This document shows positions 22,198-30,199 of a stretch of 41,580 nt of DNA, one piece after another. Numbering within the stretch: position 1 is the first letter of the stretch; each line of letters opens with the position of its first letter. The notes under the pieces were generated by a model that saw nothing but the letters and a program-made list of their open reading frames with translations, searched no databases and was not told the origin of the DNA. The translations under genes and the position numbers were made by a program. The DNA comes from Candidatus Firestoneibacteriota bacterium (GTDB lineage: Bacteria > Oederibacteriota > D2-FULL-39-29): positions 1 through 41,580 of the forward strand of contig CAITEH010000001.1 of NCBI GenBank assembly GCA_903891415.1. Direction: 5' to 3'.

Positions 22198-23586
22198 ATG
22201 AAAAACAAACCTTCAAACCGCTTAGCTGCTTTATTTAGGGCAGGATTTTTTGTACTCCTCAGCGGTCTGACACTTTACGCGGAGGAACCTTTTGGCTTCC
22301 GGTGCAACGGGCAGGGAAGATACCCTGACGCTTCACCGGTGACTGAATGGGGAACCGGCACGAATGTAGTTTGGAAGACCCCACTGCCCGGCGGCTCGAA
22401 TGCCAGCCCGGTATTGAGCGGCGACCGCCTTTTTGTTTGTTCTGAACCCTCAACACTGGTATGCGTGAAGCAAAGTGATGGAAAAATTTTATGGCAAAAG
22501 AGCAATGACTACGCCGATCTATTGACCGACCCGGGGGAAAGAGAAAAGGCATTGGAGGAAGGTAAAAAGTCCGCTGACCTAAAAAAGGAGCTTGACTCCA
22601 AAAACAGTGAGATTTGGAAGATCTCGGGCCAGTTAAAGAAGAGCCCTGAGGATAAAGACCTGAAAAAACAGCTCGAGGAAACAAAAAAACAGACCGAAGA
22701 GCTGGTGCGGAGCATCAATCAGCTGGCGTTTGGTCCGCCGCGGACAGAAAGGTCAAACGGGTATACTTCAGCCACTCCGGTCACAGACGGAAAACTTGTG
22801 TGGGCCGTCTTTGGCAGCGGAGTCGTTGTTTGTTATGACAGGGAAGGCAATAGGATCTGGGGGCGTTTTATTGAAAAACCTCCCCATGAATGGGGTTCAT
22901 GCATTTCTCCGGTCCTCGCGGGAAATATGCTGCTTATACAGTTTGACAAAATGTACGGGCTAGAGGCCGCCACCGGAAAGGAACAATGGAAACTAAAGAC
23001 GCCCTGGGGCTGGGGCTCGCCGGTATTAACTTTTGCGGGTGAACAAGCTCTGGTCTTTACCTGTAAAGGGAGCGCTATTCGCGTAAGTGACGGCGTAGAA
23101 GTTTTCAGGGGCGTTGCCAATCTCGGTTTTAACAGCGCGGTACTTCAGGAGGATATACTATATTATATTCAGGAAACCCCCAGAGCTTTCAAACTGACCC
23201 GGGAGCCTGCGGTTAAGCCCAAAGAATTCTGGACAGGCGCGAAGATCCACACCGGCCGCTATTATGCCACACCCCTGATACACGACGGGTTGATCTATGC
23301 TCTTGCGGAAAATAACTTCCTGACGGTTCTCGACGGAACTACAGGCCTGGCGGTTTATGAGAAGAAACTTGAGCACCTTAAGGGCACGGCCTATTCCAGC
23401 CCGGCGCTCGCGGGGAAATACATATTTTTAAGCAGTGAAAATGGCAATACCGTAGTGCTCGAACCCGGCAGGGAATACAAGGAGACGGCGCGCAATGTGC
23501 TTGAACCCTTCCGTTCCTCGCCGGTTTTTTCCGGGACCCGGATGTTTGTAAGAACCGCAAAAAATCTTTTTTGCATAGGAAAATGA
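22198..23586 (+). CDS. Secreted PQQ-like beta-propeller protein with coiled-coil insert
   Basis: The 462-residue product has a signal peptide (about 1-28) and BamB/PQQ-like blades (DGKILWQ, ATGKEQWKL, GTTGLAVYEKK). Between blades, residues 112-178 form a highly charged helical stretch (KALEEGKKSADLKKELDSKN to EELVRSINQL) that is predicted coiled coil and not part of the propeller. The C-terminus LEPGREYKETARNVLE...NLFCIGK has relatives in the two PQQ proteins at 28911 and 31144. No catalytic PQQ site is seen. ATG 22198 follows GGGGGT; an earlier in-frame ATG at 22168 would lengthen the signal peptide and is rejected. Confidence 0.75.
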   Translation: MKNKPSNRLAALFRAGFFVLLSGLTLYAEEPFGFRCNGQGRYPDASPVTEWGTGTNVVWKTPLPGGSNASPVLSGDRLFVCSEPSTLVCVKQSDGKILWQKSNDYADLLTDPGEREKALEEGKKSADLKKELDSKNSEIWKISGQLKKSPEDKDLKKQLEETKKQTEELVRSINQLAFGPPRTERSNGYTSATPVTDGKLVWAVFGSGVVVCYDREGNRIWGRFIEKPPHEWGSCISPVLAGNMLLIQFDKMYGLEAATGKEQWKLKTPWGWGSPVLTFAGEQALVFTCKGSAIRVSDGVEVFRGVANLGFNSAVLQEDILYYIQETPRAFKLTREPAVKPKEFWTGAKIHTGRYYATPLIHDGLIYALAENNFLTVLDGTTGLAVYEKKLEHLKGTAYSSPALAGKYIFLSSENGNTVVLEPGREYKETARNVLEPFRSSPVFSGTRMFVRTAKNLFCIGK

Positions 23587-23596
23587 ACTGTTTTGC

Positions 23597-23608
23597 GCCG
23601 GCGCCGGC
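23597..23608. repeat. 12-bp GC palindrome after the PQQ gene
   Basis: GCCGGCGCCGGC is a perfect palindrome 11 nt after the PQQ stop. No T-tract follows. It is a possible weak terminator or protein-binding site. Confidence 0.4.
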
Positions 23609-23672
23609 ACTATCGGTAAATGAAAAGCGGCCTGCCCAATAAGATAAATTAATAGGGCGCTGATTAATCGTA

Positions 23673-23706
23673 TTGAAAAACTAAGGGGGTTGTTGTAATA
23701 TATTAC
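23673..23706 (+). promoter_or_regulatory. Aldolase-operon promoter with overlapping 12-bp palindromic operator
   Basis: TTGAAA (23673-23678), 17-nt spacer, TAATAT (23696-23701). The perfect palindrome GTAATATATTAC (23695-23706) covers the -10 box and the next few bases, the classical position for a repressor that blocks RNA polymerase. A second possible -10 TATACT lies at 23739-23744 without a good -35. No regulator gene is adjacent, so the repressor would be encoded elsewhere. Confidence 0.5.
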
Positions 23707-23772
23707 GACCCGGAAAAAAAGAACAGAAAATGTTTTTTTATACTGAATATTACCGGTTGAAGGAGAAGTTAA

Positions 23773-24843
23773 ATGAAAGGAATTTCAAAAGAAAAGCTGG
23801 ACCTTGTCAGAAAAGGCGTTGTGATACCCGCGTCGCCTCTGGCGGTTACCGCTGGCCGGAAGTTTGATCAGCTCCGGCAGGAAGCCCTGATGCGTTATTA
23901 TGTTGATTCAGGGGTGGGCGGGGTCGCTGTCGGCATGCATTTTACCCAGTTTGAGATCAGTAATCCCGGCATAAATATGTATGAACCGGTTCTGTCCTCC
24001 TGCGCGCGCGCTTTGGATGATTTTGCAGGGAAACGGAAGAAAACTATAGTAAAGATCGCCGGATTTAACGGTACAACCGAAAACGCGAGGAAACAGGCAG
24101 AAATTGCGGTTAACCTCGGCTATGATTTTGGAATTGTGTCCATGGGCTGTTTTAAAGGGGCCATGCTGCAGGATATGGTCCATCATATTAAAGAGCTGGC
24201 GCGTATCATTCCGCTCTTTGGTTTCTATCTGCTTACCGGGGTGGGAGGTGTTGTTCTGCCTTACAGGTTCTGGCGGGAAATAGCGGAAATAGACAATGTA
24301 TATGGAATTAAAATAGCGCCTTTCAACCGGTATTTTACTCTCGATGTTTGCCGGGCCGTGGTTGATGCCGGAAAAGAGGACGTAATTACACTGTATACCG
24401 GCAACGATGAAAGCATTGTGCATGACCTTATAACTCCTTTCCGGTTTGTTGTGAACGGAAAAGAAAAAACTGTGCGTATCAAAGGCGGAATTCTGGGTTT
24501 TTGGGCCTGCTGGACCAGTAAGGCCGTTGAACTGCTGAACGAGATACACCGGCTTGTGGATGAAAACCAAAGTATTTCACCGGAACTTTTGACACTTGCG
24601 GCCCAGTTAACCGACGCCAATGCCGCGCTTTTCGACCCGATACATGATTATGCCGGCAGTATCCCCGGGGTTAACGAAATATTACGCCGGCAGGGAATAA
24701 TGGAAAATAATTACACGCTTAAATATGACGAAGTATTGTCACCGGGACAGCTGGAAGAGATAGACAGGGTGACAAAGGCCTACCCGCATTTACAGGATGA
24801 TGCTTTTGTGGCAAAAAATCTGCATGAATGGCTGAAAGCTTAG
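23773..24843 (+). CDS. Dihydrodipicolinate synthase / N-acetylneuraminate lyase family aldolase
   Basis: Class I aldolase of the DHDPS superfamily, forming a Schiff base with substrate. The 356-residue product has an (alpha/beta)8 barrel with catalytic Lys180 in GIKIAPFNR and a conserved Tyr152 in FYLLTG. It is longer than the typical 290-residue DapA and has an extra C-terminal segment of about 50 residues. Lys biosynthesis genes are not nearby, but an epimerase/dehydratase gene follows 19 nt later, suggesting a sugar-acid or sugar aldol catabolic step. ATG 23773 follows AAGGAGAAG. Confidence 0.88.
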   Translation: MKGISKEKLDLVRKGVVIPASPLAVTAGRKFDQLRQEALMRYYVDSGVGGVAVGMHFTQFEISNPGINMYEPVLSSCARALDDFAGKRKKTIVKIAGFNGTTENARKQAEIAVNLGYDFGIVSMGCFKGAMLQDMVHHIKELARIIPLFGFYLLTGVGGVVLPYRFWREIAEIDNVYGIKIAPFNRYFTLDVCRAVVDAGKEDVITLYTGNDESIVHDLITPFRFVVNGKEKTVRIKGGILGFWACWTSKAVELLNEIHRLVDENQSISPELLTLAAQLTDANAALFDPIHDYAGSIPGVNEILRRQGIMENNYTLKYDEVLSPGQLEEIDRVTKAYPHLQDDAFVAKNLHEWLKA

Positions 24844-24862
24844 GCCGGGGAGGGGAGGAATT

Positions 24863-25915
24863 TTGGAAAAAATAACCGTACTGGATAAAGTAAAATTGCC
24901 GGAATATATTGAGGATGTTGAAACTCTTGATGATCTGTTATCAATGCCCTCGCAGGGTTTAGTGGATGATTTTGCCCGCCTGGACGGGGATATTATGATC
25001 CTAGGTGTGGGGGGAAAAGTGGGGCCGACCCTGGCAAAAATGGCCAAACGGGCGTCGCCGGGCAAAAAGGTCATTGGCGTGGCAAGGTTTTCGGAGCCGG
25101 GTGTAAAAGAAGCCCTGGAGTCCGCCGGAGTGGAAACTATCCGCTGCGATCTGCTCGACCGGGAAAGCGTTGCGAAACTGCCTGAAGTAAAAAATATAAT
25201 ATTTATGGCCGGAAAAAAATTCGGCACCGCCGGGCAGGAACCCTTTACCTGGGCTATGAATGTGGTAACGCCCGCGCTTATCGGTGAACGGTTCCGGAAT
25301 ATACGGTTTGTCGCATTCTCCACGCTTTGTGTTTATCCGTTTGTTTCCGTGGACGGAAGCGGCAGCGCGCCGGACACGCATCCGCCGACCCCGCTGGGCG
25401 AGTACGCGAATTCGTGCGTGGGGCGCGAAAGGGTTTTTCAGTATTTTTCTTCTATTAATAAAAATCCGGGCAGGCTGGCACGCCTAAATTATGCAATTGA
25501 TCTGCATTACGGAGTACTGCAGGATGTCGCTCTCAAAGTCCTGAAAGGAGAGGCGATAGATATCCGCACCGGGATCGCGAATGTAATATGGCAGGGAGAT
25601 TCCACTAACCATATCCTGCGCTGCCTTCTGCAGGGTACCGTACCGGCCCGGGCCATTAATATCGGAGCGGAAAAACCGGCGGCTATTCGTTATGTGGCCA
25701 ATGAATTTGCCAGGATCTTCGGGAAAAAAGCGGTATTCAGCGGAGTAGAACAGCCCATGGCCTGGCATAACGATACTTCTGAAGCCATGAGGCTTTTCGG
25801 GAAGCCGCGTGTTGATCTGGATACTATGATCCGCTGGAATGCCCGCTGGCTGCAGAAGGGCGGGGCTGTTTATCACAAACCGACCCACTACGAACAGCGC
25901 GAAGGTATTTTCTAA
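24863..25915 (+). CDS. NAD-dependent epimerase/dehydratase family protein
   Basis: Extended short-chain dehydrogenase acting on a sugar derivative. The 350-residue product has a Rossmann motif ILGVGGKVGPT (about 46-56) and an active-site tyrosine in GEYANSCVGRE. The canonical YxxxK Lys is replaced by Cys at that spacing, so the usual proton relay is altered. It starts at TTG 24863 after GGGGAGGAA. It directly follows the aldolase gene and should be co-transcribed from the operator-bearing promoter. The substrate is unknown; a 2-keto or 3-keto sugar acid is a candidate. Confidence 0.82.
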   Translation: MEKITVLDKVKLPEYIEDVETLDDLLSMPSQGLVDDFARLDGDIMILGVGGKVGPTLAKMAKRASPGKKVIGVARFSEPGVKEALESAGVETIRCDLLDRESVAKLPEVKNIIFMAGKKFGTAGQEPFTWAMNVVTPALIGERFRNIRFVAFSTLCVYPFVSVDGSGSAPDTHPPTPLGEYANSCVGRERVFQYFSSINKNPGRLARLNYAIDLHYGVLQDVALKVLKGEAIDIRTGIANVIWQGDSTNHILRCLLQGTVPARAINIGAEKPAAIRYVANEFARIFGKKAVFSGVEQPMAWHNDTSEAMRLFGKPRVDLDTMIRWNARWLQKGGAVYHKPTHYEQREGIF

Positions 25916-25989
25916 GCCGGCCTGTCCTAAACAGTGTTCCCGTCTCTTTTGCAGATTAAGGAAATATATTAATTATAAAGGAAAGGGAA

Positions 25990-26874
25990 ATGAAAAAAAT
26001 AACACTGTTTTTTTGTCTCGGGTTTTGCCTTTCTTTGGTTGCGGCGGGAGAAGAAATAAGAACGGAAAATATTGAAACCCTGATGGCCTCTCCGGAAAAA
26101 CTGGAGTACGGGGATTACAAAATAGAGCGGGTCTGCAAAACTAATAGATTTGTAACCTGCAGTTACGCAGTCAGTAAAGCCGGAAAAAAACTTGTAAATT
26201 TTCCCGCGGAAATTGCCGGACAGGAAACCGGGGCAATGTTCGGGGAAGGTAAAATAGAGCATACTGATTTTCTAAAGACAGGCCTTTTAAAGCTTACAGG
26301 AACTCCTTCAGCAGCCGGGGGTTTAACCGCTAAAAACATTGAGCCGGAGCTTGTGTTGATGACTTTTTCCGGCGGGGCGCACTGCTGCTGGGATTACAAG
26401 ATCTATACTCTGTTCCCGGAGTTTAAAGAAATATTTGCGGTTGAAAAATGGGCTACCGGTTATGGTATCGCTATTGCCGATCTTGATAAGGACGGCGCTC
26501 AGGAACTTATACAAACCTCGCTCATTTATGATTACGGGTTTGACCGCCCCCACGTGGATTCAGCGTTCCCTCTGGTTGTCTTTAAATACGACAGAGCTCT
26601 AAAGCAATATCTACCCGCGAACAGGCAATTTAAAGAATACCTTCTCGGCGAACTTAAAAAAACACCCTTAACTCCGGTGGACAACGAAAAAGATGCCGCC
26701 TATTCCCCGGTAATAATGCATGTTATTACCCTGCTCTACCTGGGCAGTGACAAGGCGGCCTGGGAAACTTTTGATAAGTACTTTAAACTCAAGAATAAAG
26801 AGGTCTTAAAAAAAGCTATTCTCCAAACCCTCTCCAAGGACCCTGTTTATTTATACTTATCCTCCTCAAGGTAG
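25990..26874 (+). CDS. Secreted protein of unknown function with a DxDxDG calcium motif
   Basis: The 294-residue product has a signal peptide (MKKITLFFCLGFCLSLVAAG). A conserved-looking TFSGGAHCCWDYKIYTLFPEF (about 118-138) contains a vicinal Cys pair. IADLDKDGAQELI (about 165-177) matches the calcium loop of FG-GAP/VCBS-type repeats. The C-terminal half is helical and charged. There is no catalytic signature I recognise. It follows the epimerase gene by 74 nt and is probably part of the same transcript. ATG 25990 follows AAAGGAAAGGG. Confidence 0.6.
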   Translation: MKKITLFFCLGFCLSLVAAGEEIRTENIETLMASPEKLEYGDYKIERVCKTNRFVTCSYAVSKAGKKLVNFPAEIAGQETGAMFGEGKIEHTDFLKTGLLKLTGTPSAAGGLTAKNIEPELVLMTFSGGAHCCWDYKIYTLFPEFKEIFAVEKWATGYGIAIADLDKDGAQELIQTSLIYDYGFDRPHVDSAFPLVVFKYDRALKQYLPANRQFKEYLLGELKKTPLTPVDNEKDAAYSPVIMHVITLLYLGSDKAAWETFDKYFKLKNKEVLKKAILQTLSKDPVYLYLSSSR

Positions 26875-26988
26875 CCGTTTGCAGCACAGATTATGACACG
26901 GGGGTTTTCTGAAAATGCTTGATAATTAAACCTGATAAAAGCCTTTACGAATGCTGCAATATTTTCTAGAGCGGGCGTAACTCTGCCT

Positions 26989-27048
26989 GGCACCGGAAAA
27001 AGCGCCGGCGGTAGAAGGCCGCCTTTCTAAAGAGTTAAGACCGGTGCC
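26989..27048 (+). repeat. Nested inverted repeats in a 304-nt gene-free stretch
   Basis: GGCACCGG (26989-26996) pairs with CCGGTGCC (27041-27048), 8 bp. Inside is GGCGG / CCGCC (27007-27011 with 27019-27023). No T-tract follows. It lies 80 nt before an extended -10 at 27130. The remaining part of 26875-27178 shows no ORF or tRNA. Confidence 0.5.
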
Positions 27049-27106
27049 TGAATGCTTCCGGTTTTGCCGCATGAGAAGTAAAGGGTAATTGTAGAACAAA
27101 CTATTA

Positions 27107-27135
27107 TTCTAATTTCGACAGAAAATTGATACAAT
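27107..27135 (+). promoter_or_regulatory. Probable extended -10 promoter of the MDR dehydrogenase gene
   Basis: TACAAT (27130-27135) preceded by TGA, with a poor TTCTAA -35 (27107-27112) 17 nt upstream. A start near 27142 gives a leader of about 37 nt to GTG 27179. Confidence 0.35.
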
Positions 27136-27178
27136 ATTTCGAGGCTGGAAAGAAAATACAGGTAGGAGGAACGGGTTT

Positions 27179-28171
27179 GTGAAAATAAAAAAAATATGTG
27201 TGACGGCAAAGGGAAAAGTTGAACTTATCGAAGCTAAGCTGCCTGCCGCGAAAATTGCGGACGATGAAATAGAAGGTAGAGCTGTTTATTCCGCAGTCAG
27301 TCCGGGGACGGAGACCGCCGGAGTTTTGCAACAGGGGCTTTTTAGCAGCTTTAAACTCCCAATAAGTATTGGCTACGCTATGGTCTTCAGGGTGGAGAAG
27401 TGTGGAGCGAAGGTAAAGGATTTTAAACCCGGGAATCTGGCGTTTTGCATGAGCAATCATCAGTCCTATCATCGCGTAAAAGCCGTTGATTGTGTAAAAG
27501 TACCGGAGGAAGAGCTTGAGGCCGTACTTTCTCCTTTTGCCCGGCTTCTTGGAATAAGCATGTGTACCCTTGCTACGACCACGGCCCGGCCGCCGAATAA
27601 AGTTATGATAACCGGCCTCGGAATTGTCGGCAACCTGGCCGCGCAGGTATTTTTGAGATGCGGGTACGACGTTTATGCGGTTGATCCCAGCGACGCAAGA
27701 AGGAAAATCGCGGAGAGCTGCGGTATAAAAAATGTACTGCCTTTTATAGACCCGAAAGACGCCCGGTTGAATGAAAAGGTTCAGCTGGTTGTCGAATGCT
27801 CCGGCCATGAGAAAGCGGTGGTGGAGGCCTTGAACATAGTGGCGAAAAGAGGAGAAGTGGTCCTGCTTGGTGTTCCCTGGGCCAGAAAAACAGATATTTG
27901 CGCCTATGATGCTTTCTATGCAATATTTCATAAATACGCGGTACTCCGCAGCGGATGGGAATGGGAAGTTCCCATACAGCCGGCTCAATTTAAAGGAAGC
28001 AGTATGATGGAAAATTTTAAGGGAGCGCTGAACTGGCTGAAAGAAGGAAGTATTTTCCTTGAGGGTATCTATGATATAGCAAGACCGGCGGACGCAAGCA
28101 AGATTTACGACAATTATCTTAAAGGCAGGGCGGAGCGTTTGACTACGGTTTTTGACTGGTCCGGTGTTTAG
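27179..28171 (+). CDS. Medium-chain dehydrogenase (zinc-type alcohol dehydrogenase fold)
   Basis: NAD(P)-dependent oxidoreductase of the MDR superfamily. The 330-residue product has a GroES-like N-terminal half and a Rossmann motif ITGLGIVGNLAAQ (about 141-153), followed by VDPSDARRK for cofactor selection. The usual catalytic Cys/His and structural four-Cys zinc pattern is not evident, so it may be a zinc-independent quinone-reductase-like enzyme or one with a different zinc site. It starts at GTG 27179 after AGGAGGA (27164-27170). The next gene, ThuA, starts 41 nt later. Likely role is a sugar dehydrogenase in the surrounding catabolic block. Confidence 0.8.
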   Translation: MKIKKICVTAKGKVELIEAKLPAAKIADDEIEGRAVYSAVSPGTETAGVLQQGLFSSFKLPISIGYAMVFRVEKCGAKVKDFKPGNLAFCMSNHQSYHRVKAVDCVKVPEEELEAVLSPFARLLGISMCTLATTTARPPNKVMITGLGIVGNLAAQVFLRCGYDVYAVDPSDARRKIAESCGIKNVLPFIDPKDARLNEKVQLVVECSGHEKAVVEALNIVAKRGEVVLLGVPWARKTDICAYDAFYAIFHKYAVLRSGWEWEVPIQPAQFKGSSMMENFKGALNWLKEGSIFLEGIYDIARPADASKIYDNYLKGRAERLTTVFDWSGV

Positions 28172-28212
28172 CGCCCGGCAGTTATTTAGAACTTATTTTT
28201 TTAGGAGAGAGC

Positions 28213-28872
28213 ATGAAGCTTAAAGTCGCCGTTATAACAGGCCACCATATCCATGATGTAATTAACTTTCATAAACTCTGGAACTCAATTTCAGGTATTG
28301 AGCCCTATATTCAGCATATGGAGGATTTTTGTTCCTCCAACGATACTGTGCGGGATTCTTATGATTGTATCGTTTTTTATATGATGGTTGTTGAGGAAAT
28401 AAAGGATGAAATGCCCTGGTACTGGGGAAAGCCAAAATCGGCTCTGGAACATTTGGGGTCAAAAAAACAAGGCATAGTAATACTGCATCATACCCTCTGG
28501 GCCTATGAAAAATGGCCGTATTTCTCAGAATTACTGGGTATGCCGGACAGGAAAGCTTCGGGTTATCACGCGGACCAGAAAATTAATGTCAGGATCGTTG
28601 ACACGAAACATCCCATTACCAGGGGGCTTAAGGATTGGACGCTAACAGATGAAACCTACGAAATTACCGAACCGGGGAGCGGAAACAAAGTGCTTATAGA
28701 GCTCGAGCACCCGCAAAGTATTAAAGCAGGCGCCTGGGTAAGAAAGCATAAAAATTCGAGACTCTTCTGCTGCGTCCTCGGGCATGATAATAAAAGCTGG
28801 GAGGATGCGAATTTCCGGGAACTATTAAGGCGGGGAGTCTTCTGGTCTGCTGATAGCGAGAGCAAGAAGTAA
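28213..28872 (+). CDS. ThuA-like protein (trehalose-utilisation family)
   Basis: ThuA proteins act in 3-keto-disaccharide catabolism together with a dehydrogenase. The 219-residue product opens KVAVITGHHIHDVINFHKLW, has the central AALEH-type segment with IVILHHTLWAYEKW and the DTKHPITRGLKDWTLTDETYEI stretch that is the family signature, then VLIELEHPQSIKAGAWVRKHK. This is a glutamine-amidotransferase-like fold. It follows an MDR dehydrogenase. It has no signal peptide, so it acts in the cytoplasm. ATG 28213 follows TAGGAGAG. Confidence 0.82.
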   Translation: MKLKVAVITGHHIHDVINFHKLWNSISGIEPYIQHMEDFCSSNDTVRDSYDCIVFYMMVVEEIKDEMPWYWGKPKSALEHLGSKKQGIVILHHTLWAYEKWPYFSELLGMPDRKASGYHADQKINVRIVDTKHPITRGLKDWTLTDETYEITEPGSGNKVLIELEHPQSIKAGAWVRKHKNSRLFCCVLGHDNKSWEDANFRELLRRGVFWSADSESKK

Positions 28873-28910
28873 AGCGCTTTCTGATTTAATAAAGAAACAG
28901 GGAGAGTTCT

Positions 28911-30167
28911 ATGAAGAAGCCGGTGATGCTGGTTATATTTACCTTAATATTGCTCGGGAGCCGGGCGGGCGAGGCAGGGGATTGGCCGCAATATCGCGGG
29001 CCGAACCAGGACGGCATCTCGACAGAAAAATTGGATCCTGTTTGGCCGGCAGAAGGCCCTAAACTCGTCTGGAAAGTTCCCCTCACACAGGGCTTCAGTT
29101 CCTTTGCTGTGGCTGGTGACAAGGTGTTTACCCTGATCAACCGCGATAACAAAGGCGAATCATGGGAATGGTGCATTGCTTTGGAGGCCGCAACCGGCAA
29201 AGAACTCTGGGCGTCTGCTATCTCGTGTCCGCTGATAACATGGAAAGGTGCTCAAAGGCAGGGAGAATATCTCGGCGGCGGCCCGCGTTCCACTCCCACG
29301 GTCAACGAAGGCAAAGTATATGTGTATTCCTTTGATCTGAAAATTTGCTGTTTTGACGCGCAGACCGGCAAGGAACTTTGGGTTGTGGATATGGTAAAAG
29401 ACCACGAGGGTTATGTGCCGCAATGCGGCAATGCTGAAAGCCCGGTGATAGACGGAAACCTGTTGATCGTCGCCGGCGGCGGGCCGGGACAATCTATTTT
29501 GGCCTTCAATAAAGACACCGGCCAGGTGGTCTGGAAAAACGAAGATGCTGAACATCTGTATTCAACACCCAAGGTCGCTACTATACTTGGTGAGCGGCAG
29601 GCGGTCTTCTATATGAAAAATGATCTGATGGGTATCTCCGTCAAAGACGGCAAGAGACTCTGGCGTTCTGCCGTCACCTATCACGGCCACAATTGTATGC
29701 AGCCGGTTGTGTTTGAAGACAAGGTCTATTGCGGTGTCGGTACCGACGGCACCGGCGTCTATCAGGTTATAAAGGAGGGCGAGGGTTTTCACTCAAAGAG
29801 GCTCTGGTTCAACGGAATGAAAGATTCGGCACTTATAGCTACAGCGGTGTTCAAGAACGGCTATTTATTTGGCGGGCTCTCTTTATCGACAGGAAACCTG
29901 AAATGTATTGAGTTTTCCAGCGGAAAAGTTATCTGGTCTAAAGGTAAGATCGGAGAGGGCAGCGGTATTCTTGTTGGCAGCACACTGGTATTTCTCTCCG
30001 ATCGCGGGGAGCTCATTCTCCTGGAGCCAAAACCTGAATATAAGGAGCTCGCGCGGTTTGACAAAGCCCTGACAGGAATTTGCTACAGCACCCCTGCCTT
30101 CTGTAATGGCCGGCTGTATATTCGAAGCAATAAAGAGGGCGCTTGCTACGATATGAGCGTGAAGTGA
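28911..30167 (+). CDS. Secreted PQQ-like beta-propeller protein, copy 2
   Basis: The 418-residue product has a signal peptide (about 1-22) and opens the mature protein DWPQYRGPNQDGISTE, the well-known opening of PQQ-like propellers in planctomycete- and verrucomicrobia-type genomes. Blade motifs are ATGKELWAS, AQTGKELWVV, DTGQVVWKN, DGKRLWRS and SSGKVIWSK. The tail KPEYKELARFDKALTGICYSTP resembles the tails of the copies at 22198 and 31144. It follows ThuA by 38 nt after AGGGAGAG. There is no PQQ-dehydrogenase catalytic set. A sugar or glycan binding role is inferred. Confidence 0.78.
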   Translation: MKKPVMLVIFTLILLGSRAGEAGDWPQYRGPNQDGISTEKLDPVWPAEGPKLVWKVPLTQGFSSFAVAGDKVFTLINRDNKGESWEWCIALEAATGKELWASAISCPLITWKGAQRQGEYLGGGPRSTPTVNEGKVYVYSFDLKICCFDAQTGKELWVVDMVKDHEGYVPQCGNAESPVIDGNLLIVAGGGPGQSILAFNKDTGQVVWKNEDAEHLYSTPKVATILGERQAVFYMKNDLMGISVKDGKRLWRSAVTYHGHNCMQPVVFEDKVYCGVGTDGTGVYQVIKEGEGFHSKRLWFNGMKDSALIATAVFKNGYLFGGLSLSTGNLKCIEFSSGKVIWSKGKIGEGSGILVGSTLVFLSDRGELILLEPKPEYKELARFDKALTGICYSTPAFCNGRLYIRSNKEGACYDMSVK

Positions 30168-30199
30168 AATTCATTAACGGCCTCAAAAAGGAGCAGCTC

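Noticed and set aside
23908-24570. Minus-strand open frame of 220 residues opposite the aldolase
   Set aside because: Shadow of the aldolase, no start signal or domain.
27104-27988. Minus-strand open frame of 294 residues opposite the MDR dehydrogenase
   Set aside because: The plus-strand gene has a clear Rossmann motif and ribosome-binding site; the antisense frame has neither.
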